Shown: in pieces, positions 10,001 to 17,984 of the stretch
Layout: each line of letters starts with the position of its first letter
Position numbering within the stretch: position 1 is the first letter of the stretch
Source of the DNA: JAFGJQ01 sp964495075
GTDB taxonomy: Bacteria > Planctomycetota > Phycisphaerae > UBA1845
Direction: 5' to 3'
Assembly: GCA_964495075.1 (NCBI GenBank)
Contig: CAZBUJ010000001.1
Span: 124,001 to 188,000, forward strand
Length of the DNA stretch: 64,000 nucleotides
The notes under the pieces: generated by a model
The model's input: only the letters and a program-made list of their open reading frames with translations
Databases searched by the model: none
Told to the model about the DNA's origin: nothing
Position numbers and translations under genes: made by a program

Positions 10001-10303
10001 TCCGCCAACGACACGCCGGTGCCGTACGATCATGACGCGAGCACCGGACGTGTGCACGTGACGGGTGGGCTGGCCACGGGGTCGTCTTCGATCACCGCGG
10101 TTCGCGTGTACTACGGCGAGCGCGGCGACGGCAACGGCGACGGCGTCATCGACCTGGCCGACTTTCCGTTGTTCGCCGCGTGTGTGGGCGGCCCGGAATC
10201 GGCGATCGGACCGGCCTGCGCGGTGTTTGACTTCGACGTCGACGCGGACGTGGACTTGGTTGACCTCGGGGCGTATCAGGCAGCGATGGAGCGCGGCGAA
10301 TAA
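7040..10303 (+). CDS. Secreted GH15-like glucoamylase with C-terminal dockerin-like repeat
   Basis: 1087 aa; GGAAGGAAG lies just before ATG 7040. Signal peptide MAHSTHMRRILYVLTGLFMAAGVPVQAAP. An N-terminal beta-sandwich region (about 30-480) precedes the catalytic barrel, which begins around NGAYPFVWPRDAAWAAI, a typical GH15 substrate-binding loop. Candidate acid/base residues are Glu678 in NLWEDQYGDF and Glu871 in GLGAEQIAPSNS, followed by ETAWPNAWES. The last ~60 residues carry GDGNGDGVIDLADF and a second degenerate Asp-rich copy, forming a dockerin-like module. Family members release glucose from the non-reducing ends of alpha-glucans (or trim other alpha-glucosides). A promoter-like sequence lies upstream. 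The protein is longer than simple bacterial glucoamylases because of both extra modules. Confidence 0.88.
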   Translation: MAHSTHMRRILYVLTGLFMAAGVPVQAAPDYVYHDPGAGVYGQPPGTTMREPFAPREDELVKAFIKIGPSFTYDAVAVYYTTDGSTPQGSQGIPQAGTSVLLSYGPTPAITFLYNEPPGGHDDWWEAEFPVHTREYGVQVRYKISAWDIGAPVPEVFAGDGAVFEWTNKLAWPGKGSPHADHAVGYPDVHFWKEEGVVGNNYMNVMVDRNGSVYDVYYPSAGCVNGMGTKNEGYIDGLDTFPPGLPPGHRGQMNINIGMVGLRVDGVTYWLTNEAGGDYVDHTQRYVPDTNLIETTQRLVAAGNDILVRQIDHCPKGIDYPLDQGGQPNRGLYIKRLVLTNNGAADKTVNVYFYTDYAINGGDDYDGTFTDAGRGAMVSYDTTRRVLPPGSAEYNPTSGMDYEKNVSVYLAAAMRLSDSIGGSVGAPASDFWSDTSTDEGLGWVGMPVELPVGVSKEVAVLLVGGFDDFAGATGTYDYQMAAAIDWFMSSDLDALESATAEYWTDWLASGVRVDTPDDAYGAVFKRGLLATALHLDGANGGIIAGMHNGAYPFVWPRDAAWAAITLDRTGHPFEADEIYRFLREVTERYQEGSGRTSWWFQKYTTDGHRIWTSPQVDETACFPWGVYYHYQVTGDVGFLDLNYPTVWEAAIASSEDSDHPHLFFDDPYNLMYSNNLWEDQYGDFLYSNAAVERCLRDATSIAIVLDEDVCPGGPGTCNYHNDAALYTERADIIHSGIQARLEWDGENTDISQLGLVYPFAVYGTQAPEIVHVVDRINGVAADFQGAGSIKPLVNTGGEWEGLINRYWGDGYWHNPFGPNPNASPWFLTTMWYGCYYAERQDSTPNGGDIDNHKYRLDRLLDRLGPIGLGAEQIAPSNSLLYDGQMDFVLETAWPNAWESMSFVVDAVMVFLDYTPDARGNTLRIEPKLPSGWPQMTFANLMLGPHRLDVSVSDTPTYAEHAITNVTGLDVDYDTWVRVPVPTTILAVSANDTPVPYDHDASTGRVHVTGGLATGSSSITAVRVYYGERGDGNGDGVIDLADFPLFAACVGGPESAIGPACAVFDFDVDADVDLVDLGAYQAAMERGE

Positions 10304-10687
10304 GGCCGCGTCGGCCACCGGGGGCGCGGGCAATTCGAAATGCCTCGGCACGGTCAAGCAGGACCGTCCGAGGTAATCCTTGTTGGCCCGAACGGCTGAC
10401 CACACACACGCCGGTCGATTGGGGAAACACCGAGGCCGGAATCCGTTATACAACTCACCCCTACCCGGCGCTCGTTTGTTTTCGGTTAAGTGCACGCTAT
10501 CGTTGGTCGCCGGGCGCGGCGGGTGCGGCGGTGGACGGCGGCCGCGCACCCTGGGGGGTGCGGTGTAAGGGTTTTTCGTTTCGAGGGTTGCGACTCGGGT
10601 TGCCCTGCGGTAGCCTACGGCCCGTACATGGGCGGTCCGCGGTTGGCGCGCGGGCTCGCCGTGCCACCCGGCATGAGGAGATGATCT
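10304..10687. other. Intergenic region before tig
   Basis: No gene seen. Holds a promoter-like element (10588-10616) and the GAGGAG ribosome binding site (10675-10680) of trigger factor. Confidence 0.5.
10588..10616 (+). promoter_or_regulatory. Putative promoter of tig-clpP-clpP
   Basis: TTGCGA (10588-10593), 17-nt spacer, TAGCCT (10611-10616), about 70 nt upstream of tig. A weak -10; inferred by spacing and position. Confidence 0.3.
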
Positions 10688-12229
10688 ATGGCCGACGAGG
10701 AAGTAACGGTCGATCAGGAGGAGCAGGACGTCGCGGAATTGTCCGACGAGGAGCGGATGATGGAGCGCCTCAAGGAAGAGGCGGAACTGCACACGGAGGA
10801 GATCGGCACGCTTCGCCAGCGGCTGACCATCACCGTCCCGCGGTCGATCATCGACGATCAGTTGCGTAGTCAGCTCGACGAGCGCCGTCGTGAGGAGACG
10901 GTTCCGGGATTCCGCCGGGGCCGCGCACCGCTCAAGCTCGTCGAGAAGCGTTTTGGAAAGGAGATCGGGGAGGAGTTGTCGTCGCGCCTGGTGCTCAGCT
11001 CGTACATGGCGTTGACGGAGCGGGACGACGTCAAGACCCTCGGCGACCCGATGTTGCTCGTTCGGGTGCCGCCCGAGAAGAGCGAGGCGGGCGAGGGCAG
11101 CGAACGGCTCCTCACCCCGCAGGCGGGCATTCGCCACATCAGGCTGCCCGACGACGGTCCGCTGGTCTACACGTGCGAGGTGGACGTGCAGCCGGAGTTC
11201 GAGTTGCCGCCGCTCGACGGCATCGCGATCACCCGTCCCAAGATCGAAGTGACGAGCGAGGAAATCGACGCGGAGTTGAAGCGCATGCTGGCCCTCCGCG
11301 GCCACTTCGCTCCCGTGGACGAGAAAGACAAGATCAAAGAGGACGACCTGCTGGTCGTCGCGTTCAAGGCCACCGTCGACGGCAGCGAGATCAAGGTGGA
11401 AGAGAACGCGCAGCTGGCGGCCCGCGACATGGCGTACGAAGGCATCATGCTGACCGGCCTGGGCAAGGCGGTGATCGGCAAGAAGGCCGGCGCGTCGGTG
11501 TCGTTCGGCGTCAAGATCCCCGACGGGTACTCCGAGGCCGACCTGCGTGGCAAGGCCTGCACGGTGGACCTCACGATCCACGACGTTAAGCGGCTGGTCA
11601 TTCCCGAGGCGGACGAAGAGTTCCTGGAGAGCATGGGTTGCGAGTCGGAGGAGGAACTCCGCGGTCTGATCCAAAACGAGCTGGAAGCCTACATGGACAT
11701 GCACGTCCGGGCCGCCACGCGGAAGAAAATCGACGAGTACCTGCTGGCGAACACGCAACTCGAGATCCCGGAGGGCATCTCGACGCGGATGACGGAGCAG
11801 GCGGTGGCCACCCGGATGATCGAGAAGCTCCAGGAAGGGGTCCCGAGGGCCGAAATCGACAAGGAGATGGACGCGCTGCGGACCAGTGCGGCCGAGGAGG
11901 CCGCCCGGGAACTCAAACTGGCGTTCATCATGGAGTCCATCGCCGAGGACCGCGAGGTGACGGTCACGGAAGAGGAGATCAACGGGGTCATCAACGACAT
12001 CGCGCGCCGTCAGGGCTTGCGGTTCGACCGGGTGCGGGACGAACTGATGAAACAGGACCGGATCCACACGCTGTACATGCGGCTGCGGAACGACAAGATC
12101 CGGGACATCCTCCTCGAAGAGGCCAAGATCACGGACGAGCCGGAGAAGCCGGCCAAGGCGACCAAGAAGAAATCGTCAAAGAAAACGGCCAAGAAAACCG
12201 CTAAGAAGAAGAAGACCAAGGACGGCTAG
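10688..12229 (+). CDS. tig: Trigger factor, ribosome-associated chaperone / PPIase
   Basis: 513 aa; GAGGAG 7 nt before ATG. Ribosome-bound chaperone that shields nascent chains. The N-terminal ribosome-binding signature is visible as PGFRRGRAPLKLVEKRFG (about 75-92). A diverged FKBP-like domain follows (about 220-310), then the helical C-terminal substrate cradle. Compared with typical ~430-450 aa proteins it has an acidic N-terminal extension of about 30 residues, an internal stretch (VPPEKSEAGEGSERLL), and a lysine-rich tail (ATKKKSSKKTAKKTAKKKK). The tail is uncommon and might strengthen RNA or ribosome contact (inference). It heads a tig-clpP-clpP run, the classic order next to the Clp protease. 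Confidence 0.95.
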   Translation: MADEEVTVDQEEQDVAELSDEERMMERLKEEAELHTEEIGTLRQRLTITVPRSIIDDQLRSQLDERRREETVPGFRRGRAPLKLVEKRFGKEIGEELSSRLVLSSYMALTERDDVKTLGDPMLLVRVPPEKSEAGEGSERLLTPQAGIRHIRLPDDGPLVYTCEVDVQPEFELPPLDGIAITRPKIEVTSEEIDAELKRMLALRGHFAPVDEKDKIKEDDLLVVAFKATVDGSEIKVEENAQLAARDMAYEGIMLTGLGKAVIGKKAGASVSFGVKIPDGYSEADLRGKACTVDLTIHDVKRLVIPEADEEFLESMGCESEEELRGLIQNELEAYMDMHVRAATRKKIDEYLLANTQLEIPEGISTRMTEQAVATRMIEKLQEGVPRAEIDKEMDALRTSAAEEAARELKLAFIMESIAEDREVTVTEEEINGVINDIARRQGLRFDRVRDELMKQDRIHTLYMRLRNDKIRDILLEEAKITDEPEKPAKATKKKSSKKTAKKTAKKKKTKDG

Positions 12230-12297
12230 CGGTGTCCGGGTCCGCCCGGCGGATCCGAGGGCCCGTGCCCCAATGGAAGGTGAGACAGGATATCTCA

Positions 12298-12927
12298 ATG
12301 ACCGATATCATCCGTCCCGACCCCCCGTCGATTCAGCAGTTCCCCCGTCGCGATCGCGATCACCGAGAGACGCTGGGCGAGCGGCTGCTCGAGAACCGGA
12401 TTCTCTTTCTTTCCGGCGTGATCAACGAGTACGTGGCCAGCGAAGCGATCATGGCCCTGCTCTACCTGCAATCGATCAAGAAGGACCAGGACGTCAATCT
12501 CTACATCAACTCGCCCGGCGGGGTGGTGGACCAGACCCTGGCGATCTATGACACGATCCAGTTCATGGGGTGCGACGTCGCCACCTACTGCATCGGGCAG
12601 GCGGCCAGCGGGGCCGCCCTGCTGCTGATGGCCGGCACCAAGGGCAAACGGTACATCCTGCCCAACGCCAAGGTGATGCTGCACCAGCCGAGTGGCGGGA
12701 TCACGGGGCAGGCGGAGGACATCCGCATCCAGGCCGAAGAGATCCTCAAGGACAAGCGCCGTCTGAACGAGATCATCGCCAATCACACCGGCCAGTCGAT
12801 TGAGAAAATCGAAGAGGAGACGGAGCGGGACCGGTACATGACGGCCGAGCAGGCACTCGAGTACGGCGTGATCGACGAGATCCTCAAGGTCGAGCCCAAG
12901 GAAAGCAAGAAGAAGTCGAAGAAGTGA
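12298..12927 (+). CDS. clpP: ATP-dependent Clp protease proteolytic subunit, paralog 1
   Basis: 209 aa from ATG 12298; a GTG at 12232 would add 22 unconserved residues. Serine peptidase subunit that forms the degradative chamber used by ClpX/ClpA-type unfoldases. Catalytic residues: Ser104 in GQAASGAALL, His129 in MLHQPSGG, Asp178 in ERDRYM. The core motif INSPGGVV is present. The tail is lysine-rich (ESKKKSKK), like the tail of the upstream trigger factor. Lies 68 nt after tig and is followed by a second clpP whose possible GTG start overlaps its stop. No clpX is found downstream. Confidence 0.95.
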   Translation: MTDIIRPDPPSIQQFPRRDRDHRETLGERLLENRILFLSGVINEYVASEAIMALLYLQSIKKDQDVNLYINSPGGVVDQTLAIYDTIQFMGCDVATYCIGQAASGAALLLMAGTKGKRYILPNAKVMLHQPSGGITGQAEDIRIQAEEILKDKRRLNEIIANHTGQSIEKIEEETERDRYMTAEQALEYGVIDEILKVEPKESKKKSKK

Positions 12928-12992
12928 TTCCCTCGAGCCTGGGCCGGCGGCGCCTCCGCCCCTGGGCCGGCCCCGCGGAGACAGCAGACGCC

Positions 12993-13598
12993 ATGGCGAC
13001 GAATCAGCAGATACCGTTCATTATCGAACCCGGCGAGCACGGGGAGCGGGCGTACGACATCTATTCCCGCCTGCTCAAGGATCGGATCATCTTCCTCGGC
13101 GGCGGTGTGGATGACGACGTGGCGGGGCTGGTGTGCGCCCAGCTCCTGTACCTGGCCAACGAGGACCCGAAGAAGGACATCAGTTTCTACATCAACTCGC
13201 CCGGCGGTGCGGTGTCGGCGGGGCTGGGCATTTACGACATGATGCAATCGGTGCCGTGCGACGTCGCGACGTACTGCCTGGGCATGGCCGCGAGCATGGG
13301 CGCGATTCTCATGTGCGGCGGTGCGCCCCGGAAACGGTTCCTCTTGCCCAATTCGCGGATGCTGCTACACCAGCCGCTGATCGGCGGGGTGATGTTCGGT
13401 GTGGCCACCGACCTGGCGATCGAGGCGGAGGAGATCATCCGTATTCGCAAGCGACTGTACGCGATCCTTGCCCAGCGCACGGGCAAAAGCGAGGAGCAGA
13501 TCGAGAGAGACTGCGATCGCAACAAGTGGCTGGATGCACCGGAAGCGCTGGAGTACGGCCTGGCCGACAACATCGTCGAGAGGCTGCCCGCCCGTTGA
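12993..13598 (+). CDS. clpP: ATP-dependent Clp protease proteolytic subunit, paralog 2
   Basis: 201 aa from ATG 12993. A GTG overlapping the previous stop (12924) gives an unconserved 23-residue extension. Triad: Ser101 in GMAASMGA, His126 in MLLHQP, Asp175 in DCDRNKW. This copy is diverged from the first clpP, with a different residue after the active-site serine (SMGA versus SGAA) and no lysine tail. The two may assemble as a mixed ring, as known for some bacteria with paired ClpPs (inference). Followed by a terminator. Confidence 0.95.
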   Translation: MATNQQIPFIIEPGEHGERAYDIYSRLLKDRIIFLGGGVDDDVAGLVCAQLLYLANEDPKKDISFYINSPGGAVSAGLGIYDMMQSVPCDVATYCLGMAASMGAILMCGGAPRKRFLLPNSRMLLHQPLIGGVMFGVATDLAIEAEEIIRIRKRLYAILAQRTGKSEEQIERDCDRNKWLDAPEALEYGLADNIVERLPAR

Positions 13599-13646
13599 TG
13601 CGGCCGGCGCCCGGATCGGCGCCGACTCCACAATCCTGTCTTTGAT

Positions 13647-13683
13647 CGGCGGGGCCACTTCCTACGTCGCCCCGCCGTTTCTG
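13647..13683 (+). terminator. Intrinsic terminator after clpP pair
   Basis: CGGCGGGGC (13647-13655) pairs perfectly with GCCCCGCCG (13669-13677), followed by TTTCT. Closes the tig-clpP-clpP unit. Confidence 0.75.
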
Positions 13684-13795
13684 TGCGCGGACACCTCTGG
13701 GCCACAAAGTCCGACACGCGGGTCAATTGCCGGTTCCTCCACCCGTTGTTATCATGTTCGTGGACAGTTTCCCGAACCTACCGCCGGAGTCGACC

Positions 13796-15697
13796 ATGCG
13801 TGCCATCCGCCCGGCTTGCCCGATGTGTTCTCATCGCCGCCGTCTGTCGTTGCTGGTCGTCGCGGTGGCGTTCTGCCTGGCGGCGCTGGACGTCCGGGGC
13901 GACGCCCACCATCGCGTGGCCGCCACGCAAGCGGCGGTGGCCGACTCGAGCCCCGAATTTTCGCCGGAGATCTGGGTGGCCCACGTGCACTACCTGGCCA
14001 GTGACGAGCTTGGCGGCCGCGGGGTCGGCACGGAGGGCATTCACCGGGCCACCCGCTACATCGCCGATTGCTTCAAGCGGATCGGCCTGCAGCCCGGCGG
14101 GGAGAATGGCAGTTACTTCCAGACGTTCTCGCTGCACGCGGGAGCCGTTCGCACGGACGACGGCGAACTGATCGTGGAGGGGATCGAGTCGACACCGAAG
14201 TTCGATCAGGACTGCACCCCGTTGCCATTCTCCACCGGCGATGCCTTCGCAGGCGACGTGGTCTTCTGCGGCTACGGCATCTCCAGTGCCGAGCGGCGGC
14301 ACGACGATTACCGGGACACCGATGTGACCGGGAAGGTGGTGTTGATCTTCCGCCGCGAGCCGCCTGCGTGGGAACCGGAAGAAGGACACTTCACGCCCTA
14401 CGCCCTGTTTCAGCGCAAGGTGGTGAACGCCCAGAATCGCGGAGCGGCCGCCGTGCTGGTCGTCAACCAGGCGCTGGCGGACGGCGAAGATGACGTGCTG
14501 ATCGGGTTTCGCGGTCGATCCGATACGTTGGCCTACGGGCTTCCCGCCTTTCACATCACGCGAGCCCTGGCGGCGGAGATGCTGGCGGCCGGCGGGCTCG
14601 AGTCGCTCGACGTGCTTCAGGGCAGAGTGGACGCGGGGGAGTTTCGCACGGCCCCGCTGTCCGGGGTGCGGGTCCGCGGCCAGGCCGGCATTCGCTGGTA
14701 CTCGCCGCAGGTTCGCAACGTCATCGGGATCCTTCCCGGCCGTGGCCCGCGGGCCGATGAATTCGTGGTGCTCGGCGCGCACCACGACCACCTCGGCAAC
14801 TGTGTTTCGGGCGAGGGCTACAGCCGCGGCCCCAAGGGGTCGGACGCGCCGGTCATTCACAACGGGGCCGACGACAATGCGTCGGGCACGGCGGGCGTGC
14901 TGGAACTGGCGGCCGCGTTCGCGGCGGGCCCACCGCTCGACCGGAGCCTGGTGTTCATGACGTTCACCGCCGAAGAGGCCGGGCTGCTCGGCAGCCAGCA
15001 CTTCGTCACCCATCCCACGTTTTCGCTGGAAAAGACGGTGGCGATGCTGAACCTGGACATGATCGGGCGGGTGCCGGTCGGCGGGAACCGGGTGCGGGTG
15101 TTTGGGACGGGGTCCGGCGAGGGATTGCAGAAGGCCGTGGATGACGCGTCGGCCCGGGCGGACATGCCGGTGGAGTCGATTGGCCTCGGGCTCGGCGGCA
15201 GCGATCATCTCTGGTTCTACCGCTACAACATACCGGTCCTGCATTTTTACTCCGGGCAGCACGAAGACTACCACACGCCATCGGATGACACCGCCAGGAT
15301 CAACGAGCAGGACGCGGTGCGGATCGTGGGCCTGGTCTACGAGATCGCGCGGCACCTCGCCAGCGCCGCAACCCCGGTGGCCTTCCACAAGCCGGGCGCC
15401 GCGGACCCCGGCCGTCGGCGCCACGGATACAAGCTGGTCACGGGCATCATTCCGTCGTTTGACGAGCCGGCCGGGACGGGCATGAAGGTTGCGTTCGTGA
15501 CCCCCGGCAGCCCGGCCGTCGCCGCCGGCCTGCTCGGCGGTGACCGGCTGATGAAGGTCGATGATAAGCCGGTCAACAGCGCCATGGAATTCATCGACGC
15601 GCTCGCGGGTCATGAGCCTGGTGATGTTCTGACGCTGGCGGTAAAGAGGGATGATGAGGAATTGACCCTGGCGCTCGTGCTGGTCGCGGCAGACTGA
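13796..15697 (+). CDS. Secreted M28 family zinc aminopeptidase with PA and PDZ domains
   Basis: 633 aa from ATG 13796 (GGAG 7 nt upstream). Signal peptide with SHRRRLSLLVVAVAFCLAAL. A PA-type insert (about 140-300) precedes the M28 core. Zinc ligands and catalytic residues are recognisable in order: LGAHHDHLG (about 327-335), NGADDNASG, FTAEEAGLLGS (catalytic Glu), MLNLDMIGR, and EDYHTPSDD (His). A C-terminal PDZ domain (about 545-633; FVTPGSPAVAAGLLGGD, then DKPVNSAMEF) may bind substrate tails. Expected to release N-terminal amino acids from peptides outside the cytoplasm. Monocistronic-looking: a terminator precedes it, and a thioesterase follows 63 nt later on the same strand. Confidence 0.92.
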   Translation: MRAIRPACPMCSHRRRLSLLVVAVAFCLAALDVRGDAHHRVAATQAAVADSSPEFSPEIWVAHVHYLASDELGGRGVGTEGIHRATRYIADCFKRIGLQPGGENGSYFQTFSLHAGAVRTDDGELIVEGIESTPKFDQDCTPLPFSTGDAFAGDVVFCGYGISSAERRHDDYRDTDVTGKVVLIFRREPPAWEPEEGHFTPYALFQRKVVNAQNRGAAAVLVVNQALADGEDDVLIGFRGRSDTLAYGLPAFHITRALAAEMLAAGGLESLDVLQGRVDAGEFRTAPLSGVRVRGQAGIRWYSPQVRNVIGILPGRGPRADEFVVLGAHHDHLGNCVSGEGYSRGPKGSDAPVIHNGADDNASGTAGVLELAAAFAAGPPLDRSLVFMTFTAEEAGLLGSQHFVTHPTFSLEKTVAMLNLDMIGRVPVGGNRVRVFGTGSGEGLQKAVDDASARADMPVESIGLGLGGSDHLWFYRYNIPVLHFYSGQHEDYHTPSDDTARINEQDAVRIVGLVYEIARHLASAATPVAFHKPGAADPGRRRHGYKLVTGIIPSFDEPAGTGMKVAFVTPGSPAVAAGLLGGDRLMKVDDKPVNSAMEFIDALAGHEPGDVLTLAVKRDDEELTLALVLVAAD

Positions 15698-15760
15698 AGG
15701 CTTGACACCGGACGCTCCACGGAGCCGGCCGGTGGATCCCGGCAAGACGGGTCACGCGGA

Positions 15761-16159
15761 ATGACGACGGAATCAACCCCCTTCGAGTTGCAGGTTCGGG
15801 TCCGGTACGCGGAGTGCGATGCGTTCGGAATCCTCCATCACGCCAAGTACTTCGAGTACTTCGAGATGGCCCGCACCGAGTTGCTTCGTGACCAGGGCAT
15901 CCGTTATCGCGACCTCGAGGCCCGCGGTGTGTTCTTCGTGGTTGCCCAAATCGAGTGCCGCTACAGAGCACCAATCCGCTACGACGACATCGTCACCCTA
16001 CGCACGTGGGTGACCCGGAAGACGCGCACGCGGGTGGATCACGCGTACGAGGTCCTGGTCGACGGTCGCCTGGTGTGCGAAGCGACCTCGACCTTGGCTT
16101 GCGTGGGAGGCGACGGCCGCCCCATCCTCATGCCCGAGGAGATGTGGCCCGGCCGGTAA
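15761..16159 (+). CDS. Acyl-CoA thioesterase, hot-dog fold (YbgC/FadM type)
   Basis: 132 aa, the normal size for the family. The 4HBT signature VRYAECDAFGILHHAKYFE is intact, with Asp20 as the expected catalytic residue and the aromatic YFEYFE helix following. Family members hydrolyse acyl-CoA or acyl-ACP thioesters in the cytoplasm; the substrate cannot be assigned. The M28 peptidase gene ends 63 nt upstream; no functional link is evident. Could equally be described as an acyl-ACP thioesterase-like protein. Confidence 0.85.
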   Translation: MTTESTPFELQVRVRYAECDAFGILHHAKYFEYFEMARTELLRDQGIRYRDLEARGVFFVVAQIECRYRAPIRYDDIVTLRTWVTRKTRTRVDHAYEVLVDGRLVCEATSTLACVGGDGRPILMPEEMWPGR

Positions 16160-16512
16160 CGGTTCGCGACCGATCCTCACGTTCGTCAACGCGTCCGCCG
16201 CACCGGCTGCGGGATCGACCGCCGGCGCCGCGTGCATCGATTCCCGCCCGCCATTCCACGCGGGCGCGGCGGCAGCCCCGATTATCACGGGTGGGGCGCG
16301 CCAACATCTCACGCGTGCCTTGATTGGTATGTCCCTTAGAGTATCATGCGCCTGGCGGCGCAGCCGATGCCCGGTCGCGTTGATGTCGAGTCTCCGGCGA
16401 GCCCGACCGCCGGGCGCGGGGGGTCGCCGGCGGGCGAGTGCGACCGGGGCTGCTGCGGCCGGGGCGGCGGCCCGGGGACTCCGGCGTGCGAGGGGTGCAA
16501 CGGAGGCGTGCG
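16160..16512. other. Intergenic region before the kinase/ATP-grasp cassette
   Basis: No gene seen. Contains a good promoter-like element at 16320-16347 and the GGAGG (16502-16506) that sets the GTG start at 16513. Confidence 0.5.
16320..16347 (+). promoter_or_regulatory. Putative promoter of the GAK-like cassette
   Basis: TTGATT (16320-16325), 16-nt spacer, TATCAT (16342-16347). It lies in the only gap before five closely packed genes and 166 nt before the first start. Confidence 0.45.
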
Positions 16513-17673
16513 GTGGAGGCGTTCAAACTGCAACACGTCAAGCAGGACGGGATCGACCTGGCCACCATCGATCCGAATGTCACGGAATGGGATCAGCAGG
16601 CGTTTCTGCGGATCGTCTCGACCGACCTGACGCCGGAACAGAAGGCCCGGATCGTGGAACCGCCCGTCGTCCACGCGAAGCAGAACGCGGTGGTCGCCGT
16701 CCACTGGCATCCGGAGTTCGTTCCGATGGAGCTGATCATGCAGCGCGTCGACCGGATGTTTCCCAATCGGCGCGCGGAGCTGATCATCCCCACCCAACAC
16801 AACGTTCTCCTGCCGCTCGACGGGTACGCCGGCGTCGAGATCGACTGCTACTCCACCGGATTCAACCGCAAGGTCCAGTTGCTGACCCACTTTGCCGCGT
16901 CGCGGGTGGAGCAGGCCGACGTGTTCGAGGCGATGCTGGCCCACACGTTCAAGTACCGCGCGAGTCAGTTGTTCGAGTTCATCGATTCCATTCTGGATCC
17001 GGTCTTCCAGGACCGGGTCGACCGGGCGGCGAAGAAGACCGGTGCGTCGGACGACCTGGTCCGTTTCATGCGGATCCACGTGTCCAAGGTCAAGCAGTTG
17101 ATCGATCGAAACGAAGGGGTGACGCCGCCCGACATGGTGAAGAACAAGCTGCTGCGCAACTACTTCAACGCGCTGCGTGACCACTACGACGAGTCGCTCA
17201 TCCACCGTGCCCAGGTGTTCTTGCAGGCGATCAAGAAGATCGTGAAATACGGCTTCAAGCTCACCTACTTCTACCGTACGGAAGAAGTGATCGAGGAAGT
17301 ACGGGCGTTGGGTGGAGCGATCGTGATCCCCCACCCCGAACAGTTCTGGCCGATCCTGCTGGCCGACTACGACGTGGACGGGATCGAGGTCTGGAACCCC
17401 CAGTCCCAGGAGTACACGGAGTTTCTGATCAACGTGGTGCACCGCGAGAACAAGAAGCGGCGGACCGGCGAACGGCCGTTGCTGATTTTCATGGGGGACG
17501 ACACGCACTTCGGCGAGAAGGTGATCGATCCCGATCGACAGGACCCGGAGAAGGCGGGTCGCCAGTTGGGTGTGCAGTCCGCGTGGGACGATCTTTCGAT
17601 CCGCAAGAGCCTGATCATCGCCCATGCCGACCGCCCCAATCTGATCGCGGAGTACAAGAGCCGCCTGTCGTGA
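16513..17673 (+). CDS. PHP-like protein of unknown function, first gene of GAK-like cassette
   Basis: 386 aa from GTG 16513, chosen because GGAGG lies 6 nt upstream and upstream codons look non-coding. Not firmly recognised. Visible motifs suggest a PHP-type metal-dependent phosphoesterase fold: HWHPEF near the N-terminus, PTQHNVLL, GVEIDCYSTGFNRK, then GGAIVIPHPEQFWP with VDGIEVWNPQS (the usual strand arrangement in PHP proteins), and FMGDDTHFGEK near the end. The middle (about 130-260) is helical and lysine-rich and holds no known motif. Its stop overlaps an ATG that precedes the amphi-Trp start (TGATG), so translation is coupled to the cassette. Whether the metal-binding His/Asp set is complete needs a structural comparison. 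Confidence 0.6.
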   Translation: MEAFKLQHVKQDGIDLATIDPNVTEWDQQAFLRIVSTDLTPEQKARIVEPPVVHAKQNAVVAVHWHPEFVPMELIMQRVDRMFPNRRAELIIPTQHNVLLPLDGYAGVEIDCYSTGFNRKVQLLTHFAASRVEQADVFEAMLAHTFKYRASQLFEFIDSILDPVFQDRVDRAAKKTGASDDLVRFMRIHVSKVKQLIDRNEGVTPPDMVKNKLLRNYFNALRDHYDESLIHRAQVFLQAIKKIVKYGFKLTYFYRTEEVIEEVRALGGAIVIPHPEQFWPILLADYDVDGIEVWNPQSQEYTEFLINVVHRENKKRRTGERPLLIFMGDDTHFGEKVIDPDRQDPEKAGRQLGVQSAWDDLSIRKSLIIAHADRPNLIAEYKSRLS

Positions 17674-17684
17674 TGGAGGCGAAC

Positions 17685-17975
17685 ATGGCGAATCGAACAG
17701 GGCATGGGAAAGCCCAATTCAAGCACGATTCCATCCAGGACCGGGAATCGATCGTCGAGTACCTGACCGCGCTGACGGAGGGAATCGCCGCCGGGAGCCT
17801 GGACCTGCGGTCGGACAGCGGCGAGATCAACCTGACGCCGAAGGGACTGTTGCGGTTTCGCGTGGAGGCGCGCCGCGGCGTGTATCGTACCGGCCTGATC
17901 CTCAAGATCAGCTGGCGCAAGGAGGTGCCGGACGACGAGGAAGGATCGCTGCATATCACGCCGGGCGAGGCGTAG
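17685..17975 (+). CDS. Amphi-Trp domain protein
   Basis: 96 aa. ATG 17685 has GGAGG at 17675-17679; an ATG overlapping the previous stop (17673) would add four residues. The whole protein is one amphi-Trp domain: FKHDSIQDRESIVEYLTAL, EGIAAGSLDL, LTPKGLLRFRVEARR, then LILKISWRKE with the conserved tryptophan. The family has alternating hydrophobic residues and is known mainly from cassettes with HprK-related kinases and ATP-grasp enzymes; the molecular role is not established. It could be a small substrate, carrier or scaffold for the neighbouring enzymes (inference). A second copy of the domain ends the HprK-related protein at 20539-22089. Confidence 0.85.
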   Translation: MANRTGHGKAQFKHDSIQDRESIVEYLTALTEGIAAGSLDLRSDSGEINLTPKGLLRFRVEARRGVYRTGLILKISWRKEVPDDEEGSLHITPGEA

Positions 17976-17984
17976 GATCGGATC

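Noticed and set aside
6896..12067. A 1723-codon open frame on the minus strand
   Set aside because: It is antisense to the GH15 and trigger factor genes, is Arg/Val/His-rich with no domain, and is explained by high GC content removing stops.
16513..17673. CofD-like member of the GAK system
   Set aside because: The sequence shows PHP-like HPE/VDGIEVWN segments and none of the CofD nucleotide-binding features I would expect.
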